Of a DNA stretch of 64,000 nucleotides, positions 32,830 through 43,958 are shown piece by piece. A model generated the notes under the pieces. That model saw only the letters and a list, made by a program, of their open reading frames with translations, did not search any database and had not been told where the DNA came from. Position 1 is the stretch's first letter; each line of letters begins with the position of its first letter. The position numbers and the translations under genes are program-made. The DNA is from Chrysoperla carnea (taxonomy: Eukaryota > Arthropoda > Insecta > Neuroptera > Chrysopidae), in assembly GCF_905475395.1 (NCBI RefSeq), contig NC_058342.1, positions 23,036,640-23,100,639 of the forward strand, given 5' to 3'.

Positions 32830-33440
32830 AAGAGAGGGGGAGGGGTGTTTAAATTTTTGTTCATCATGTTAGGTCATACATTCAATAAAAGTAAGAAACT
32901 CTTTTTTTTCAAGTAAGAGAACATTTTATTAGGCCAAAATGTAATATTCAGTCTTAGTCGCAGAAACGATGCAATGAAGTTCGAAAAATTTGAGCTGTAA
33001 TTCGGATTTGAATACGGTTTTCGGCATTCGATTAGTTACATATTTGCATTTGATACATTGATATACATTTTATATTTGCATTTGAAATTAACTGTAAATA
33101 TACAAAATTCACAATTCGGTTAATAGTGATGAAAATTATACCAAACTTGTAACTCGGAGATTTCTGTTGCGATATTCATGTTCTGCGACCCCCAAAAACT
33201 CCTGGATAACAAGTTTTGAACCGATTATGTAACGAATTTCCCGAACATTATGAGCTGACGGGGATACCACTAACAAGTTTGGAGTAATTTTCATCACTAT
33301 TGACCGAAATTAAAAATGCTATTAAAATGCAATAAATGTAATAAAATTTCCTGACGCTCTAACGAATCGAATGCCGAAAACCACCTTCAAATCTGCTTTA
33401 CTCTTCAAATTTTTCGAACTTTGACCTTTCGCTTACGTTT
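32830..33440. mobile_element. Fold-back element (arms 32979-33040 and 33360-33423)
   Basis: GTTCGAAAAATTTGAGC ... GTTTTCGGCATTCGATTAG at left mirrors GAATCGAATGCCGAAAACCA ... CTCTTCAAATTTTTCGAAC at right. A second inner pair (CAATTCGGTTAATAGTGATG and CATCACTATTGACCGAAATT) extends the hairpin. The outer segment 32830-32960 matches 700-850, and the right half matches 2530-2990. Non-coding. Confidence 0.75.
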
Positions 33441-33541
33441 TTGAAAACTTTTCCGAATTCTTCTCCAGCATTTCCTCTTCTTTCAATCAAAATCTGTTTC
33501 GCATGTGTATTTATAGGACTAATTTATTAATTTATGTAGAA

Positions 33542-33960
33542 ACTAGCTTGATACCCACCCGCTTCACTGGGCTTAAAATAAAAACCACCGCTTTATAGTC
33601 TCTACCTAAATCTTGATCTCACTTATCCCCCATAATACCCGAAGGGATTGTTTTACACAGCCAAAATATATGCACAGTTTTGAATATTTTTAAGAGTAAA
33701 ATATTCGTAATTCATAGAGTATTTCAGAAAATATGAATGCCATGAATTGTTTTACATTTACTATTTTAAATTTTTTTAGAAATCTTTATGGTTCAAAATG
33801 ATGATCAAAGATGGAGCAGTAAAATGTCAGAATAAATTTAATTTTTGCACAGTTTCATTCAAATCCATTCATTAGTTTTTGCGTGAAAGCGTAACAAACA
33901 AACAAACAAACATCCTTACTTTCACATTTATAATATTGAGGGGTTTTGACCCTCAACCCC
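33542..33960 (+). repeat. Dispersed repeat, copy 2 (pair with 4528-4836), AAAC-tailed
   Basis: Colinear with 4528-4836, starting ACTAGCTTGATACCCACCCG, and extending further into TTTTTGCGTGAAAGCGTAAC, a run of AAAC repeats, then CTTACTTTCACATTTATAAT. Such 'CTAGCTTGATACC(C) ... AACAAACAAAC ... CTTTATAATATT' ends are common in insect interspersed repeats; the class is not decided here. Confidence 0.7.
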
Positions 33961-34312
33961 CAAAAGCCCTTCCTTGCGCACGGATCTGCTTACACATAAA
34001 TAATATTATACGGCAATTATTTACATGAACAATAATATTACATATTTTTTATTAATACTAATATAAGTAAGTTATAGATATTAATTATTACCTGAGTATG
34101 CGATTAATTATACTGATTAACCACATTCATTGCATATACACCTTATATTACTTACATTACTACTTTATTACTTAAATAAATACCAGTACCTACAGATATT
34201 GTGATTATTCATCGTTTTATTATGTTTTTATAACACGCCAAATTTTGCGGGTTACGAATTTTAATAAATTTCGATAAGATATTAAAGTATTACAAGCAAC
34301 AAAACAAGTTAA

Positions 34313-34805
34313 CACTTGTAGTTGAAATTATTTGCACCTTATTTTCAATTTTGATGATGACTTTTGTTATAACTTCATGAATGTAGACGAAAAATAAGAA
34401 TACAATTTTTCGATATTTGCCTTGGTTTTCGAAATGTCGAGAGCTAAATAATTAAACAAAATTTGCAATCTTCGATATTTTGAAAATGACTTTAGGTATC
34501 GAAAAATTTTATTCTTACTTTTCGTCTTATATTGTCAAGTTTACCATAAAAATTGAAAAATATATTTTTTTAAATTTGTGTCGCCACTACTGTTGGAGAA
34601 ATCTTTGGAAACAAATCATCCATCTACTGTTTTACCATAAAACCAATGTTAAATATGCCTACTTTTGAAGTCATTTATTTATTTAAATAATCGGGCAACT
34701 TCTCCTAAAATTTTCAGAATTGATTTAGACATTTTAGACTTAGTCCAACTTCATATAAAAGAAATCAAACCATTTATCCAAAATTACCCTGGCGCTCGAA
34801 CATGC
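34313..34805. mobile_element. TTAA-flanked MITE, GGATGTACGAGC family
   Basis: Flanked by TTAA (34309-34312 and 34806-34809). The right end ACCCTGGCGCTCGAACATGC matches the right end at 43025-43043. The interior shares TATTTTCAATTTTGATGATG, TAACTTCATGAATGTAGACG, TAAAACCAATGTTAAATATG and CTTTTGAAGTCATTTATTTA with 42704-43043. The left end is degraded. The open frames at 34480-34668 and 34665-34961 are shadows. Confidence 0.7.
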
Positions 34806-34809
34806 TTAA

Positions 34810-36080
34810 CCAAAAATAAAAGAGTTATTAAGACTAGACTGACACCGTCAGTGTTATTGAGTGATTATCGATATTCAGAACCGTCTCACCTTGGGGTTTA
34901 CACCCAGGCGGCAAGCATGGTCCGCTCTAGCTATTTAGCCGTTTCGGACAAAAATCGATAAAAGCTATTTTTCGAGTTCGGAGCATATGCCAATTATATT
35001 ATTGGCACCGTGCGTGAGTATTTTTGGTGGCGTTTCCATGGTAACGATATACTACTTTATTTATAGAATTGTATGGATGCATGTATAATTGTATGGATTG
35101 CATTTATGACTTACATTGTAAATTTAATATTATTGTCACACAAATTTAAATAAATAATTATGATAATTTACATTTGAAAAATAATATTTGTGCGATTTGA
35201 TTTCTTATTTTCACAATTTTAATGCATTAACTTTAATTAATTAGTGTTTTACAATTATTTTAATTTGACATTTTCTATAACATTAACATGTAAAGAACTG
35301 CAAATTAGTCATAACAGCCTCCTTTATCGCCAAAATTTTTCATTGGAAGCGCTGGCATCGATTTTATTGTCCCTACCATGACTACGCACACAACGAATAT
35401 GTACAATTTCGCTTAAATACATAGATTCCAATTGTGTTTTTTCAGTGTTTAATTTTATTTATAAATTTTAATTTTTCATGCAATCTGGAATAACTCTGGA
35501 TTTATTGAGTTATCACGATTATTGAGATTGTACGGTGTGTTTAACAAGCATTCACTAAATCTATAAAAATATAGACAATAATATTGTTTTGGCACCCAAC
35601 ACATGAAAATAGGTAAATACTGATGGTATCTATTTAATGAGTTGGTTTTTCATTAATAGTACATCGAATTGAAAAAAACTTCTAAAGACTTTTCTACTTA
35701 GTTGAACTTAATAAAGTTCTACTGCAGAGATTTGACGTCACTTGTGATACATCTTGTATATTCTCCGGTTTTTGTTCAATAAAAAAACGATCAATTTCAT
35801 TTTTATGCCCATAAATAGACAAATATACGAAATTTAGGTTAAATTTAACAATTACTTTTACAATATTAAAAGGTTTTGTATTTAAAATGATAGAACTTTA
35901 AACTTAACAATTGAACGTCGTTGAAACGTGAGATTTCATTGAAAAAAAATACCATCGATGATGTCGAACCGAATCTATGGGTGGGGTAATTTAAAAATTG
36001 ATTTTCACATACGTGCCTCGCAGTGAAACATTTGAGTGGAATCATTTATCACACAAATTTCCATAATATAATACAGTAAT
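34810..36080. other. Intergenic, nothing clear
   Basis: No gene. Poorly preserved inverted phrases near 34995 and 35390 (CGTGCGTGAGTA and GACTACGCACACAA) hint at another small TIR element, unproven. The ATTGTATGGATG phrase repeats twice at about 35067-35100. Confidence 0.4.
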
Positions 36081-36828
36081 AAATAAGCCGGAAAATACCA
36101 TTATATGTGGAAAAGTGGTGGTACAGTTCCGATTTCAAAATTTCTTATTTGTACAGGTTTCTTAAACCTTTAGGAACATTCAGCCGTACTAACCTATGTT
36201 TAGTAACGCAAAATGGAAAAATGAGGGTGGTTTCCCATTCCCAAAGCCCTCCAAATAGTAACAGTGATAAAAAATTTTTTCAAATCTAAATTTAATATCG
36301 GAAATTATCTCTCAAAGGTTTCCAAGGTCGCTGATAGTGAATTCGAGGTTAAAAAGCAACTGAAGATGGTGGTAACCCCATTAAAATCACCCCAAGAAGT
36401 GACAGAGATAAAATATTAATTAAATTCAAAATTTTTCCTCGAAAATCGTCTCTTGGAGGTTTTAGGGGTCGCTGATCACGAATCTGAGGTTAAAAAGTAA
36501 CTGAAAGTGTTTCAACCCCATGAAAACTACCTCCAGAAGCGAAAATCGGAGATGCTAATCATGAATCCGAGATCAAAAGGCAACTAAAAATGCTTGCGAC
36601 CCCATTAAAACCACCCCTAAAAGTTACAGATAAAAAATTATAGATTTGTTTTGTGATTGACACTTTTAAGGGTGTTTTAATGGGATTGAAATCATTCTCA
36701 GTTACTTTTTGACCTCGGATTTATGATCAGCGATCCCAAAAACCCACGAGCGATAATATCCGAGGTGAAATTTTGAATTAAATTTTTTTATTTTTGTCGT
36801 GTCTAGGAGCGGTTTTTCCGGCTTATTA
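36081..36828. mobile_element. TIR element with internal ~125-bp subrepeats
   Basis: The ends ATAAGCCGGAAAA (36083) and TTTTTCCGGCTTAT (36826) are inverted. Inside are about four direct units, each with CGAGGTTAAAAAGCAACTGA, AACCCCATTAAAA(C/T)CACC(C), AGAAGTGACAGA and GGTCGCTGATCACGAATC, with markers near 36345, 36487 and 36571. One unit (about 36655-36775) is in opposite orientation. No transposase seen; the open frame at 36107-36289 is a shadow. Confidence 0.75.
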
Positions 36829-37004
36829 TAAGTACTGATATATTCTTTTAAAAAAATTTTTTTAATGACATTTCATACAAAAACTATTTAAGTTTTATCA
36901 TTTTCAATGTAAAACCCTTGACAAGTACATATTTGTTTTTTGCAGAACATATTCTTCGATGAGTCATACTTTCCTATAAAAATTACTAAATATAGGTGGT
37001 TATT

Positions 37005-37605
37005 ATACCATGTATATATGTAACATATATCAAGGTATACTAAGTTTAGTCCCAAGTTTGTAACGTTTAAAAATATTGATGATACCAACAAAATTTTTGT
37101 ATAAGCGTTCATGAAATCAGCTAAAGAGTCTATTTCCTATTTTCCGTCTGTTCGTCTATCCGTCTGTTCGTCTATCCGTCTGTCCGTCTGTGTACATGCT
37201 AACTCAAAAACGAAAAAATATATCAAGCTTAAATTTGTATAGCGGGCTCAGGGCGTAAAAAGTGAGTTCGAGTTCGTAAATGAGCAACATTGGGTCTTTG
37301 ATCCGACGGACCCATCTTGTAAATCGTTAGAGATAGAACAAAAGTTTAAATATAAAAAATGTTCCTTATAAAAAAATAAACAGCTTTTGTTTGAAACATT
37401 TTTTCGTAAACATCACTGTTTATCTGTGAGAGCGAAAATTATATAGTATGTATTATATGGGAATATCAGTTACATATATGTGACATGTATGTATGTGTAA
37501 CGTGACAGTGTTATCAACAGTTAAATCATTAAATTGTTAAGATATTTCAACAGTTAACTCAATCAATTGTTTGTTTTCACTTGTTTTATTCATTAATATC
37601 AGACA
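37005..37605 (+). repeat. Dispersed family D1, copy 3 (longest)
   Basis: Runs from TATCAAGGTATACTAAGTTT through AGTCCCAAGTTTGTAACG and an expanded (CCGTCTGTTCGTCTAT)n minisatellite at about 37143-37195. It continues with CTTGTAAATCGTTAGAGATA, TTCGTAAACATCACTGTTTA, TTATATGGGAATATCAGTTA, CATGTATGTATGTGTAACGT and ATTTCAACAGTTAACTCAAT. This copy best shows the family's order of parts. Confidence 0.8.
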
Positions 37606-38144
37606 TTATTGTGGTCTTATCACTGATAACAACTTTTTAATCATATTTAATTTGTAATATTAATTAACCACGGTTCCATACTAGGGACATTGTTCAAGAG
37701 TTCTCGGTTGTAGCTGAGAAAAAATTTATGATTCCACAAGAAATTCCAATTAAGCGGAGTAAAGAGGTCAATTTATTGGCAAGTTCATTGTTAATAGTTA
37801 TGATTTTTATCGGCAATTTTCATTGTTTTAAGGTTTTTCAAAAATACATTTAAGACTAGTTGCGACTTTTTATCTTTGACCGTTCAACAATTTCTTTCTG
37901 ATTATTTTTTCTGCTCGAAGAAAGGTTATATAAGTACATTATCTCAGTCAAAAAGTTGTATTTTTTCATAGAATACACAGTTTTTTGTGTTTATTATATC
38001 TCACATATTTTGCAATTGGTAAAGCAAACTTACTTATTGGAAAAATTATTTTTTGGCTACCGATCACTGTTTATGTTTCCTAAATTTAGCAAACGACAAA
38101 AATTTTATTTACAATTTGATCTGTTTGAACCAATCTCATCGCAT

Positions 38145-38305
38145 GATACATTTACCCGTGTGAGCACAAATTATATATTATGTTTTATATGGGAATATAA
38201 GTTATGTATGTGTAATGGTGACAGTGTAATCTACACAGTCTATACATGGTATTTCAACAATTAACTCAATCAATTAATTGTTGTCACTTGTTTTTTGATT
38301 AAATT
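38145..38305 (+). repeat. Dispersed family D1, distal fragment
   Basis: CATTTACCCGTGTGAGCAC, TTTTATATGGGAATATAAGT, TATGTATGTGTAATGGTGAC and TATTTCAACAATTAACTCAA match the distal third of 37005-37605. The 102-residue open frame at 37956-38264 runs into this repeat and is not considered a gene. Confidence 0.65.
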
Positions 38306-39185
38306 TACGCGGGCTCTAATATCAACTAATTATTAGTTAGTTCATATCAGTTGCCCTTCCAAAAATTGTTAATCCATTCGGATTATACATCAACGAATTC
38401 ATATGCAAGTCTTCATGCTTCAAAGTGGTCATATAAATGTACATGTTATATACCCTATGCTTCAACATAGCATTAGCGCGAGGAGTAAAAATAATTATGT
38501 ATGTTAGTGTTTCAATAAACCATTAAATGAGAGAAGTAAAAACTATAGATATAACAAGATATGTTGTAGTCTATACTTGAGTTATTTTACCGAGGTCAAT
38601 TTTTTGAACTTTAAAGTGTGTTTTCGAATCTAATACGCCATCTATATTTTAATGTGGATTCTCTGTACGGTTTACGATAAGTTAATTATTAAAAACAACC
38701 CTTTTTATACGGTGATATATGAATAAGTCGTAATAAATGTTGGTTTTTTACTCAATAAGTACTTTTAAAAATGTTACATAAAAAACTTTTAGCAATGTTC
38801 CTCAAGTTTTAAGTTTTAAAATCATACCAAAATTAAGAATTGTACATAAAAATGAAAACCTTTACTGACTTTGATAGTTAATTTATCCTAAATCGTAGAG
38901 AGAATCGATATGAATTTTTCACCAAATACATAAAAAAATATGATTAATGGATAAATAAAATTTCAAATTTTTGTTATCATTTTCAATTTACGGTATCAAA
39001 ATACCTTCAAGAGTTGAAATGAAAATGACAACCAAAATTTTAAATTTTATTTATCAATTAATCATCCTTTTATACGTCTTTTGTGAAAAATTCATATCGA
39101 TTATTGTTTACGTTTAATGAGAAAATGTGCCCTTTTATTGGTAAAAAAACTGACTTTGATAATTAATTTCTCCTAAACAACCGTA
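38306..39185. other. Intergenic, nothing recognised
   Basis: AT-rich, no coding or RNA signal recognised. Confidence 0.5.
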
Positions 39186-39410
39186 AAGAGAAACGGTTGT
39201 TCTCCTAAACATCTTGTACGGTTTACAAGATGGATCCTACGGACCCAAAACCCAAGTCACCTATGTTGCTCATTTACGAACTCGACCTCATTTTTTACGT
39301 CCTGAGTACGCTGTAAAATTTCAGCTTGATATCTTTTTTCGTTTTTGAGTTATCGTGTCCACAGACGGACGGACGGACCGACGGACAACCGGAAACAGGC
39401 GTTGCTAAGG
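39186..39410 (-). repeat. Dispersed family D1, copy 4 (inverted)
   Basis: CTTGTACGGTTTACAAGATG, CCCAAGTCACCTATGTTGCT, CATTTACGAACTCGACCTCA, TTTTTTCGTTTTTGAGTTAT then GACGGACGGACGGACCGACG are the reverse complement of the D1 core. The minus-strand open frame 39295-39621 covers it and is a shadow. Confidence 0.75.
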
Positions 39411-39564
39411 TAATGTTTCTCAACAAAGCAAAGTCGTATCTATCGAATGTACATACATTCGATAGAAACTGCCTTTTACAGTTCCTATGTTGTGGCGAGA
39501 GCTTTCCGAGATAGCTATTTTTGAACGATAAGTTTTTCCGTATACTCGATAAGAATAAGAATAA

Positions 39565-39810
39565 AATAAAATATCCAAAGCCATCAGCATCGCGGCCCAT
39601 ATAATGTCGCTCAAAATTCATTTTCTACACTTCTATTTAGACTGTTTTCCTGATCATCTGGGTGCGGTGAGTGATGAACAAGGAGAGAGGGTCCATCCAG
39701 ATGTGCGAACAAAAGACATAAGATACCAAGGACGGTGTGATCCACCTATGATGGCAGATTTTTGTGGTTTCCTCAAAAACGAAGATTCAACGTCGCACAA
39801 AGGGCAATAG
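39565..39810 (+). pseudogene. Fragment of a conserved transposon-associated protein
   Basis: The frame reads SKAISIAAHIMSLKIHFLHF, then LGAVSDEQGERVHPDVRT and RYQGRCDPPMMADFCGFLKN before a stop at 39810. I recognise the pattern MSLKIHFLH, LGAVSDEHGERFHQD and a RYQG...MLADYCW-like stretch from many uncharacterised arthropod proteins that occur in multiple genomic copies and look transposon-linked. Here a His-Gln pair and a Trp of that pattern are replaced, upstream parts are missing, and it is flanked by repeat D1, so it is most likely a decayed C-terminal fragment. The biochemical role of the family is unknown to me. Confidence 0.6.
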
Positions 39811-40655
39811 AAAAGTCACTAATCAAATTAGACCTGTTTCTTTGAGCACAAAATACTCGATAATAGTGGAAAATTTAAAATTAATGCCATTATGTTAAAA
39901 TTTGTTCGCCGTATCTGTAAATTTAGACCTTTTACAATAAATTCATTTTCAGTTTCTAGTTATGTTAGGCAATTGTAATCCAAAACAAGTAAAATTTTGT
40001 CAGTTGTTTAAAAAAGTTGAAAATTTGTTCCCTTGTGTCATTTTTGAACTAGATATAAATCAAAAACTAATCGATTTTCTTGTGACATTAACTAAACAGG
40101 AATTGCACTCGATTGGGGGTGTGTGGATATTTAATAGTGATAATTGCATCCGCATATCTAGTATAACAATAGATATTAAATCTATATAGCAATTTGTATT
40201 TAATTACACGTAAACTAAATTCAATTGAATTTGATTGAACTACGTATATAAACAATCGGTTAACTATTTCGAATTACTAGAACTAGGAACTAGCGAACTA
40301 GTAACTACTAGAGTACTAGATAAATGTTAAAATGAGCATAACCAGTATTCCAAGTCTATTATAACATGATATTTAGGAAGTGTCATCGAAGTAAGAATTC
40401 AACATTCAACTGGAAATAAAATTTACTTAGGGCAATGTTCTACATGGGTATCGTCGAGGGGGGGGGTGCAGGTAGGGGAAGGTGCCCCCCTTAAAGATTC
40501 ACAAAAATGGTTCAAAACACCCACTTGCTTTAAAAGAGCAAAATTATACTGAATTCAAAATTTCAGTTATCGGATGAGTTTAGTATGAAATGAAATTAGA
40601 ATCAATCAAGCTACGTTCAAATTTTCAATTAACCATCTTTTATAGTTTTTGAGAA
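39811..40655. other. Intergenic, nothing recognised
   Basis: AT-rich. CTAGAACTAGGAACTAGCGA and similar CTAG-rich short repeats occur at 40278-40320. The GGGGGGGG/CCCCCC-rich patch at 40450-40490 resembles hAT-type internal sequence but no ends were found. The 75-residue frame 39962-40189 has no recognised domain. Confidence 0.45.
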
Positions 40656-40985
40656 AAAGAGAAAAGTTGTTTATTTTTTTATAAAAAACAATTTTACATT
40701 TAAACTTTTGTTCTTCCTCTTGCGGTTTACAAGAGCCGATGGACCCATGTTGCTAATTTACGAATTCGAACTCACTTTTTGGGTCCGTAGTAAAAAATTC
40801 AGCTCGATATCTCTTTTCGTTTTTGAGTTAACGTGTTAACGATCAGACAAACGGAAATGGACTAACTAGATTAATTTTATGAATATCTATATTAAAATTT
40901 TGTTTGTAGCACCAATATTTCTAAGCGTTACAAACTTGGGATTAAACTTAATATACTCTGATATATATTTTGATATTTAGGGTAC
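40656..40985 (-). repeat. Dispersed family D1, copy 5 (inverted)
   Basis: Reverse complement of the D1 core: TTAAACTTTTGTTCTTCCTC, GGACCCATGTTGCTAATTTA, CGTTTTTGAGTTAACGTGTT, CGGAAATGGACTAACTAG, TATATTAAAATTTTGTTTGT and TTACAAACTTGGGATTAAAC. Confidence 0.75.
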
Positions 40986-41993
40986 AAAAACTAAATAAAA
41001 TAATTTTTGACGACAATTTTTTATTTAAGCCCTTAAAAGGGCTCTCATACGATGAAATGGAGAAAAATAACTAGTATAAAAATTGATTTTTGGTAAATCC
41101 CCCTCACGAAAACACAAAAAAGTTCACGGTTCTCACCAGTATAAATCCGGATTTTAGTGTCTGTGGAAGAAACTGGTCCCTCCCCTCTTTTCCATTGGAT
41201 GGCGACGCCTTTGGTGTTCTGGGTCACAAATTTGAAAAAATCGATTTTTTTTACATTATTTAAAATTTAGACCTTTAAGAATATGCCTTTAAACGAATTT
41301 TTCAAAATTCGAATTATTTTTGGAGATACAGCGGATTTTCTGATAACGAAGTTTAAATTTATTGCTTTGAACTTGTATTTTTTGAGTTTTATGGAAACCG
41401 GAAATAAAATTTTTCTTTCTCAATTTTTCGCAACCAATTTCTTAAGTAAGTCTCTTGGAAAAAATTTAAAAAATCACAGAACATTTAATTTGATTTACAA
41501 TTAGGTGAAACTCGATATATTAAGTAATTTTGGCCTCAAAAAATACAGAAATTGACTATAATATTTGACGATTCGGCGAATAGTTCCCGAGATTGCTCTT
41601 GAAATTCTATAAAATAGTCGTTCTCTCGGAGCGATTTAAAGTCATATCTTGGAAACTACATATTTAATTTTTAAATCACGAAAAATATTTCTAAACGTTT
41701 CATAGTTTAAACTAAACTTATATATCCTCATATTTATATGAGGATATTTCATGTATCATATGGAGAATATAAAAACCTAAGCAATGATTCATGATCTACA
41801 GAATTCGCGAAAATCGCGAATAAATTATTATTACACGCTAAGTGATTCTTCCTCTTTATTCTTACTTCAATGAGAGCATACAACACATATGTTATCTTTA
41901 TTTGTTGATAGTGTTGTCTTTATCTGAGGCGTCAACAACACACACATAGAAACGACTGACTAAAAAACGATACCAGTGGTAAGTGGCCGGCGA
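40986..41993. other. Intergenic upstream of capulet
   Basis: No gene seen; the 60- and 73-residue frames here lack motifs. A short perfect palindrome around TATCCTCATATTTATATGAG occurs near 41727. The last ~100 bases may include the capulet core promoter; no TATA box is obvious. Confidence 0.45.
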
Positions 41994-42051
41994 TCAGTGT
42001 TTAGTGTGAGTGATTCATTTTTACTGATTACTGAAAAATATATTACCAAAA
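41994..42051 (+). promoter_or_regulatory. capt: Probable transcription start and 5' UTR exon of capulet
   Basis: TCAGTG (41994-41999) resembles an arthropod initiator. The following short segment ends at a strong splice donor, AAAA followed by GTAAGTTG (42052). Joining it to the acceptor at 43957 places A at -3 of the ATG at 43959. This is inference from splice-site quality and position; a further exon encoding a longer N-terminus could exist elsewhere. Confidence 0.4.
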
Positions 42052-42699
42052 GTAAGTTGTACTTTTTAAATACATTTAAATCATTTTATTCAACAATCTG
42101 AAAGGTGTAAGTTGTGTGTGTTTCTATTCAAAAACAGTGTGTTTTTTATATCGTAATTTTCGATTTGTTTTGATTGATAATCGTAAACCGGGTATCAACT
42201 ATCAGTATCTTCAATTGACAAATGTGAGTAAAATAAGAGTGGTACAGGGTGCGGCACCGGTTATACGTTTGATTTATTTTTTCTATCATTATCTTAATTA
42301 ATGTATAAAGTTTAGAGTTTTTCTATGAAAAATATTCGTAAGCAAATGGTTAAGGATTCAACATAATTTACACTCATTTACGAATCGTGGGATATTTAAT
42401 AGTTTCTTTTTTAAAGAATATAAATATGTGTACTTTATAAACATGTCAATAGATGGAATTGAAGTTGGCAAGTTGAATCATACATATACCATAGATACTG
42501 AACAAAAAAAATAGATAGTCGATTCTAAGATTTTTTGTTATGTATTCGTCATTCATTATGAAGTTTAAATAAACTTACAAAATTAACGACTGTTAAAAAT
42601 TCTGAAAATAAGAAATGCACTTAAACTATTCGATATGGATTAAAAATAGTTTATAAGAGTTCCTAGAACGCAAGGTACTTGGAACTGCTCTCAAAATCG
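42052..42699. other. Probable capulet first intron, proximal part
   Basis: AT-rich, with a second donor-like GTAAGTTGTGTGTG near 42108. No CAP N-terminal coding exon was recognised. Confidence 0.4.
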
Positions 42700-42703
42700 T
42701 TAA

Positions 42704-43043
42704 AGTAGCACGAGCGCCAAGGCAAATTTAGACTTGCGGTTGAAAATTTGTACCTTATTTTCAACTTTGATGATGACTTATGTTACAATTTCATGTATGT
42801 AGATGAGTATTGAAAGCTAAATATCAAAATTTTCGATATTTTAAAATTACTCCAAATATTGAAAAAATTTTATTCTTACCGTTTTACCATAAGACCAAAG
42901 ATTGATATGCCTACTTTTAAAGTCATTTATTTATTTAAATTATTGGAAAATCCCCCCTGCTAAAATTTTCAGAATTGAACTTCATATAAAAAAATAAATA
43001 AATCAAGCCTTTTATCCAAAATTGCCCTGGCGCTCGTACATCC
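42704..43043. mobile_element. 340-bp TTAA-flanked MITE, GGATGTACGAGC family
   Basis: Left end AGTAGCACGAGCGCCAAGGC after TTAA (42700-42703); right end GCCCTGGCGCTCGTACATCC before TTAA (43044-43047). The ends are inverted repeats of ~23 bases with few mismatches. Interior shared with 34313-34805. Non-coding. Confidence 0.85.
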
Positions 43044-43047
43044 TTAA

Positions 43048-43957
43048 ATGAGTCATAATTTCGCGATCCTATAACGTCTATAAAATTTTGGAATTTCTTA
43101 AACAAAATCTTCTAATAAGAAAGATATTGCTTGTGGCTTTTACGACTACTAATATTGATTGAAAATCTCGACAGCTTTTTATCTCGTTAAAGATTAATGT
43201 TCGATTTTGTTTATATTATTCTTTAGTTATTAATACTCAAAATATCCAAAGTAGAGCCAATTTCATGTAAGATACAAATATTTACAAAACCTCTTCATTT
43301 TCTAATCTCTGGATCTTATCCCGATTTATTTAATATCGGGTGTTAAGAGAAATTACACAATTTGGGAGACTGGAATCTCTCGATCAACTTGGACTGATTA
43401 AATTTTCTTGAGTATAGTTTGTGCGTCAGTCTTATAAACTATCTATTTTTTAAGTACAATGTCTATGATATCATAATACCGATAATGACTACTAGTGACT
43501 ACTGTTGGAAGTGAACATAAAGTACACATATTGATATGACATGACGGTACCGTATCAAACTGAAAACTGAATAACGTTTCCATGATTTTTAAAAGAGTAT
43601 CTCACACATAAGATAATATATATATTTTTACAAAATTAAACTATTTCGTAATAAATAAAGTATTTATAGTAAGTATAATAGTTAGCTATGAAACACACAA
43701 ATAACGCCTCCACATTCATTTATTTTAAAAACATTTTGATTCGATTCATTTTTTGGATTCTGTTCGTTCGTTAGTTATTTTTTTTACTAGATGGTCTTGA
43801 ATCATAGGTATTTATATATATTTTTTTTGTATTTTGTTCTAGATTTATTTATTATTTGAAAATATATTCTACAAATTGAATGTTTTGTATACAATAGACA
43901 ATAAAGTTTAATTATATTCGAATTTTTTTGTTAATATAAAAAAAAAATCTTTTACAG
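43048..43957. other. Probable capulet first intron, distal part
   Basis: AT-rich. It ends in a pyrimidine/A-rich stretch and TTTTACAG (43950-43957), the acceptor for the first coding exon. Nothing else was recognised. Confidence 0.45.
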
Positions 43958-43958
43958 A

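Noticed and set aside
39295..39621. A 108-residue minus-strand protein
   Set aside because: It is the translation of the inverted D1 repeat including the GACG minisatellite.
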